From: Acidobacteriota bacterium
GTDB lineage: Bacteria > Acidobacteriota > Thermoanaerobaculia > UBA5066
NCBI GenBank assembly: GCA_016716715.1
Contig: JADJVE010000002.1
Coordinates: forward strand, 459,430-523,429
Reading direction: 5' to 3'
Length of the DNA: 64,000 nt
Position numbers and translations under genes: made by a program. A model generated the notes under the pieces. The model ran no database searches. It was given only the letters and a program-made list of their open reading frames with translations, and was not told where the DNA came from. This document shows positions 62,728-64,000 of this stretch, piece after piece (within the stretch, counting starts at the first letter, position 1; every line of letters begins with the position of its first letter).

Positions 62728-64000
62728 GTGTTTGGACGCGAGCGCAAGACACCGCGGCGCCGAACGCCGCGTTTCCTGAGGCCGGTGCTGCGCCCGATGG
62801 CGTTTCGCGTCCTCCCGCGCGACCTGAGGCCCGGGCGCGTGGGCCGCCTCGCCGCGGTCCTTCCCGATGGCGTGCGCGACCCCGGCTTCGAGGTCCTGCT
62901 GCGGCGAATCGACGCCTCGCCGATCCACCACGGCAACGCCATCACGCTCTACTTCGACGGGGCGGACGCGTTTGCCGCGATGCGGGCGGCCATCGCCTCC
63001 GCGCGCGAGGAGGTACTTCTCGAGGCGTACATCCTCAAGGACGACACGGTGGGGCACGCCCTGGCCGAAGCCCTCGCGGATGCGGTCCGGCGCGGCGTCA
63101 AGGTGCGCGTCCTCGCCGATGCGTTCGGGTCCAGCGCGACTCGCGGCGCGTTCTGGCGGGGGCTGGAGGAGCGCGGCATCGACGTGCGCCTCTACCACCC
63201 GCTCTTTCCGTACCTCTGGTACCAGCCCTACCGGGACCACCGCAAGATCCTCACGGTGGACCGCCGCGTCGCCTTCACGGGCGGAATGAACATCGGCGAG
63301 GAGTACGGCTCGTCTCTCGGACACCCGAAACACGGCGGGGCCTGGCGCGACACGCACGCGCGCCTCGAGGGGCCCGTCGCGTGGGAGATGGCCGTCGTGT
63401 TCCGCGAGGGCTGGGAGGGAGCGGGCGGCGCGCCGTTCGAGATTCCGCCGCTCGCCCTCCCGACGGACGGCACGCCCGTCCCGCCGGGCGCGGCCCTCCT
63501 CGTCCTCGACTCGGCGCCCGGGCGCGGCCACGAGGAAACGGCGTCCGTGCTCGCGGCCGTCCTCGCGGCCTCGCGCGAGCGCTTCTGGCTCACGAACGCG
63601 TACTTCGCCCCGCGGCGCGACGCCCTTCCCCTCCTCGCTGCGGCGGCCCGGCGCGGCGTCGACGTGCGTCTCCTCCTCCCCGGCATCAGCGACGTCCCGC
63701 TCGTGCGCCACGCGGGCCACGGGTCGTACCGGCACCTCCTGAAGCGCGGCGTGAGGATCTTCGAGTACCGCCCGTCCGTCCTCCACGCGAAGTCCTTCGT
63801 CGCGGACGGATACCTCTCGATGGTCGGCTCGACGAACATGGACTTCCGGTCGTTCCACTTCAACGCCGAGTGCAACGTCGTCGCGCTCGACGCCGGGGTC
63901 GCGGGACCCTCGAGGAGCGGTTCAAGGCCGACCTCGCGGACGCGACGGAAATCACGCTCGCGGAGTGGGACCGCCGCACGCGGGCCCACAAGGCCGGCGA
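62728..64000 (+). CDS. phospholipase D / cardiolipin synthase family protein, frameshifted near 3' end (window edge)
   Basis: Start GTG 62728 with a GGAGG site just upstream. Basic N-terminus, then the first HKD motif HRKILTVD (in YRDHRKILTVDRRVAFTGGMN) and the second, HAKSFVAD. It would transfer phosphatidyl groups, most likely making cardiolipin, at the membrane. The frame is intact to about base 63,890 (NAECNVVALDAG). Conserved sequence then continues one base out of frame (LEERFKADLADATEITLAEWDRR) through the window end. So there is a one-base indel near 63,900, either real or an assembly error. No stop is reached in the correct frame before 64,000. Confidence 0.82.
   Translation, partial: MFGRERKTPRRRTPRFLRPVLRPMAFRVLPRDLRPGRVGRLAAVLPDGVRDPGFEVLLRRIDASPIHHGNAITLYFDGADAFAAMRAAIASAREEVLLEAYILKDDTVGHALAEALADAVRRGVKVRVLADAFGSSATRGAFWRGLEERGIDVRLYHPLFPYLWYQPYRDHRKILTVDRRVAFTGGMNIGEEYGSSLGHPKHGGAWRDTHARLEGPVAWEMAVVFREGWEGAGGAPFEIPPLALPTDGTPVPPGAALLVLDSAPGRGHEETASVLAAVLAASRERFWLTNAYFAPRRDALPLLAAAARRGVDVRLLLPGISDVPLVRHAGHGSYRHLLKRGVRIFEYRPSVLHAKSFVADGYLSMVGSTNMDFRSFHFNAECNVVALDAGVAGPSRSGSRPTSRTRRKSRSRSGTAARGPTRPA

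Overview
The window is about 70% GC, gene-dense (56 protein-coding genes, no gap over about 90 bases) and has no RNA genes or insertion sequences that I can see. The gene content points to Acidobacteriota, probably a Thermoanaerobaculia-like lineage. The evidence is a VWFA-related acidobacterial-domain protein, a Ser/Thr kinase fused to a TolB/WD40-like propeller, an ECF sigma factor overlapping a kinase-TPR gene, a large BNR/sortilin-type secreted propeller protein, and several GTG/TTG starts with 4-bp stop/start overlaps. This placement is inference from gene families, not from a marker gene.

Layout. 1-9052: end of a 2-oxoacid:ferredoxin oxidoreductase gene, two DUF2157-like membrane proteins, a RmlD-like reductase, DUF2752 and YIP1-like membrane proteins, an S9 peptidase, an aldo/keto reductase and a diguanylate cyclase. 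9058-21150 is all on the minus strand: a quinone reductase, then a nine-gene run. That run has a PspA/IM30 core (unknown coiled-coil protein, PspA, a substrate-binding protein fused to OmpA, ABC permease, ABC ATPase, unknown membrane coiled-coil protein, AAA ATPase). It is bracketed by two secreted enzymes, a C25-like peptidase and a purple-acid-phosphatase-like metallophosphoesterase, that carry the same C-terminal module ending in VNGWFE. This is the best candidate for an undescribed system here: an envelope-integrity or envelope-sorting machine.

21223-28712 (plus): fumarase, kinase-TolB, MFS transporter, secreted cyclophilin, HtrA protease. 28713-31618 (minus): five tightly overlapping genes for a VWA protein, a lipoprotein and three minor-pilin-like proteins, possibly a type IV pilus tip complex. 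31649-38058: YpdA-like reductase, diheme cytochrome, NHL-like lipoprotein, SRAP protein and a six-TM kinase. 38077-41290 (plus): Fpg/Nei glycosylase and three adjacent zinc-ribbon membrane or soluble proteins of unknown role. 41308-50293: a frameshifted BNR/sortilin protein, MFS exporter, phenylalanine hydroxylase, sodium:solute symporter and a polytopic protein. 50232-57956 (minus): ECF sigma/kinase-TPR pair, secreted unknown, metallophosphoesterase, GDPD and M24 peptidase. 58011-64000: GMC oxidoreductase, small membrane protein, threonine synthase, lipoprotein, SIS-domain protein and a phospholipase-D/cardiolipin-synthase gene that appears frameshifted near the window edge.

A second, unlabelled signal is a roughly 23-bp AT-rich motif (TTTCTT[A/C]GA[A/G], short G-rich spacer, AAGAG). 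It stands out against the GC-rich background at about nine places. Three times it occurs as two copies facing each other about 110-140 bp apart, and one such pair overlaps a ribosome binding site.
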